This document shows positions 63,705 through 64,000 of a stretch of DNA of 64,000 nt, piece after piece. The translations under genes were made by a program, and so were the position numbers. The number at the start of each line of letters is the position of its first letter. Position 1 is the stretch's first letter. The stretch lies in contig NC_069670.1 of assembly GCF_027244095.1 (NCBI RefSeq), positions 14,341,320 to 14,405,319 on the forward strand, written 5' to 3'. The DNA comes from Hemicordylus capensis. Lineage: Eukaryota; Chordata; Lepidosauria; Squamata; Cordylidae. Below the pieces are notes generated by a model. The model was not told the origin of the DNA. It worked only from the letters and a program-made list of their open reading frames with translations, and ran no database searches.

Positions 63705-64000
63705 CTATGAGCAGAAAAACACAGCGGCATTAGCAAACCTAAAACTACGACACAAACCATTAGCTCCTTAATGAAACTTTGCAGGAGGGCCATTCTATTT
63801 AAGGGTGCTCTGACAGCTACGTGGCGCGTCCTGGGCTTCTGCCCATTGTGTGCTCCACTTGCACGTCACAACTGGTATCACAGTTCGATCCGCTCATGCG
63901 AGATCTGCCCTGGAACACCAGTGTCACATCGGGGCCGGAAAGAGGATCTCAACCATTCTTACAATGGCCCTAGAAGGCAGGCCAGTCCTAGTACCTCCAT

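Noticed and set aside
1-64000. Endogenous retroviruses or other virus-derived elements
   Set aside because: I saw no paired long terminal repeats, gag/pol/env-like peptides or capsid genes. The reverse-transcriptase fragments all belong to LINEs.

Overview
This is vertebrate nuclear DNA, almost certainly from a squamate reptile. Coding sequence lies in short exons with GT-AG introns. The exons encode four conserved vertebrate proteins. The rest is dense with reptile-type SINEs, CR1/L2/R4-like LINE remnants, hAT-type MITEs and microsatellites. All identifications come from reading translated exons against remembered vertebrate proteins; no database search was run. Layout: (1) About 163-17245, minus strand: the 5' two-fifths of GON4L, a nuclear transcriptional co-repressor. 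Eighteen coding exons give residues 1-860 with every junction in frame; the gene runs off the left edge. (2) About 19380-20280: two CpG-rich blocks, a likely non-coding GON4L first exon and a promoter-like cluster with YY1, ETS, E-box and CRE motifs. (3) 20290-23600: a gene-free gap. (4) 23945-39867, plus strand: SYT11 (synaptotagmin-11), complete in four coding exons (429 aa), followed by a long 3' UTR to a polyadenylation signal at 44181. (5) 44200-47640: intergenic, with one long CR1-like LINE fragment. (6) 47641-58408, minus strand: RIT1, a Ras-family GTPase, complete in five coding exons (232 aa) with a long 3' UTR. (7) 59826-64000, minus strand: the 3' end of KHDC4 (KIAA0907/BLOM7), three terminal coding exons and the 3' UTR. 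The order and orientation GON4L(-) SYT11(+) RIT1(-) KHDC4(-) is that of human 1q22, so this is an old conserved block. The four genes do not form one pathway: GON4L acts in chromatin repression, SYT11 in vesicle traffic, RIT1 in RAS/MAPK signalling and KHDC4 in splicing. The most interesting material is non-coding. A composite SINE with a 5S-rRNA-like head and a tRNA-Ala-like middle occurs about fifteen times. hAT MITEs still show 8-bp target duplications. Several splice donors lie directly against SINE or LINE sequence (GON4L exon 12 and exon 2, KHDC4). GON4L has one GC-AG intron, a 32-bp minisatellite begins just downstream of a SYT11 splice donor, and several inverted repeat pairs lie inside transcribed introns. 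I saw no endogenous retrovirus, CRISPR array, operon or novel protein system.
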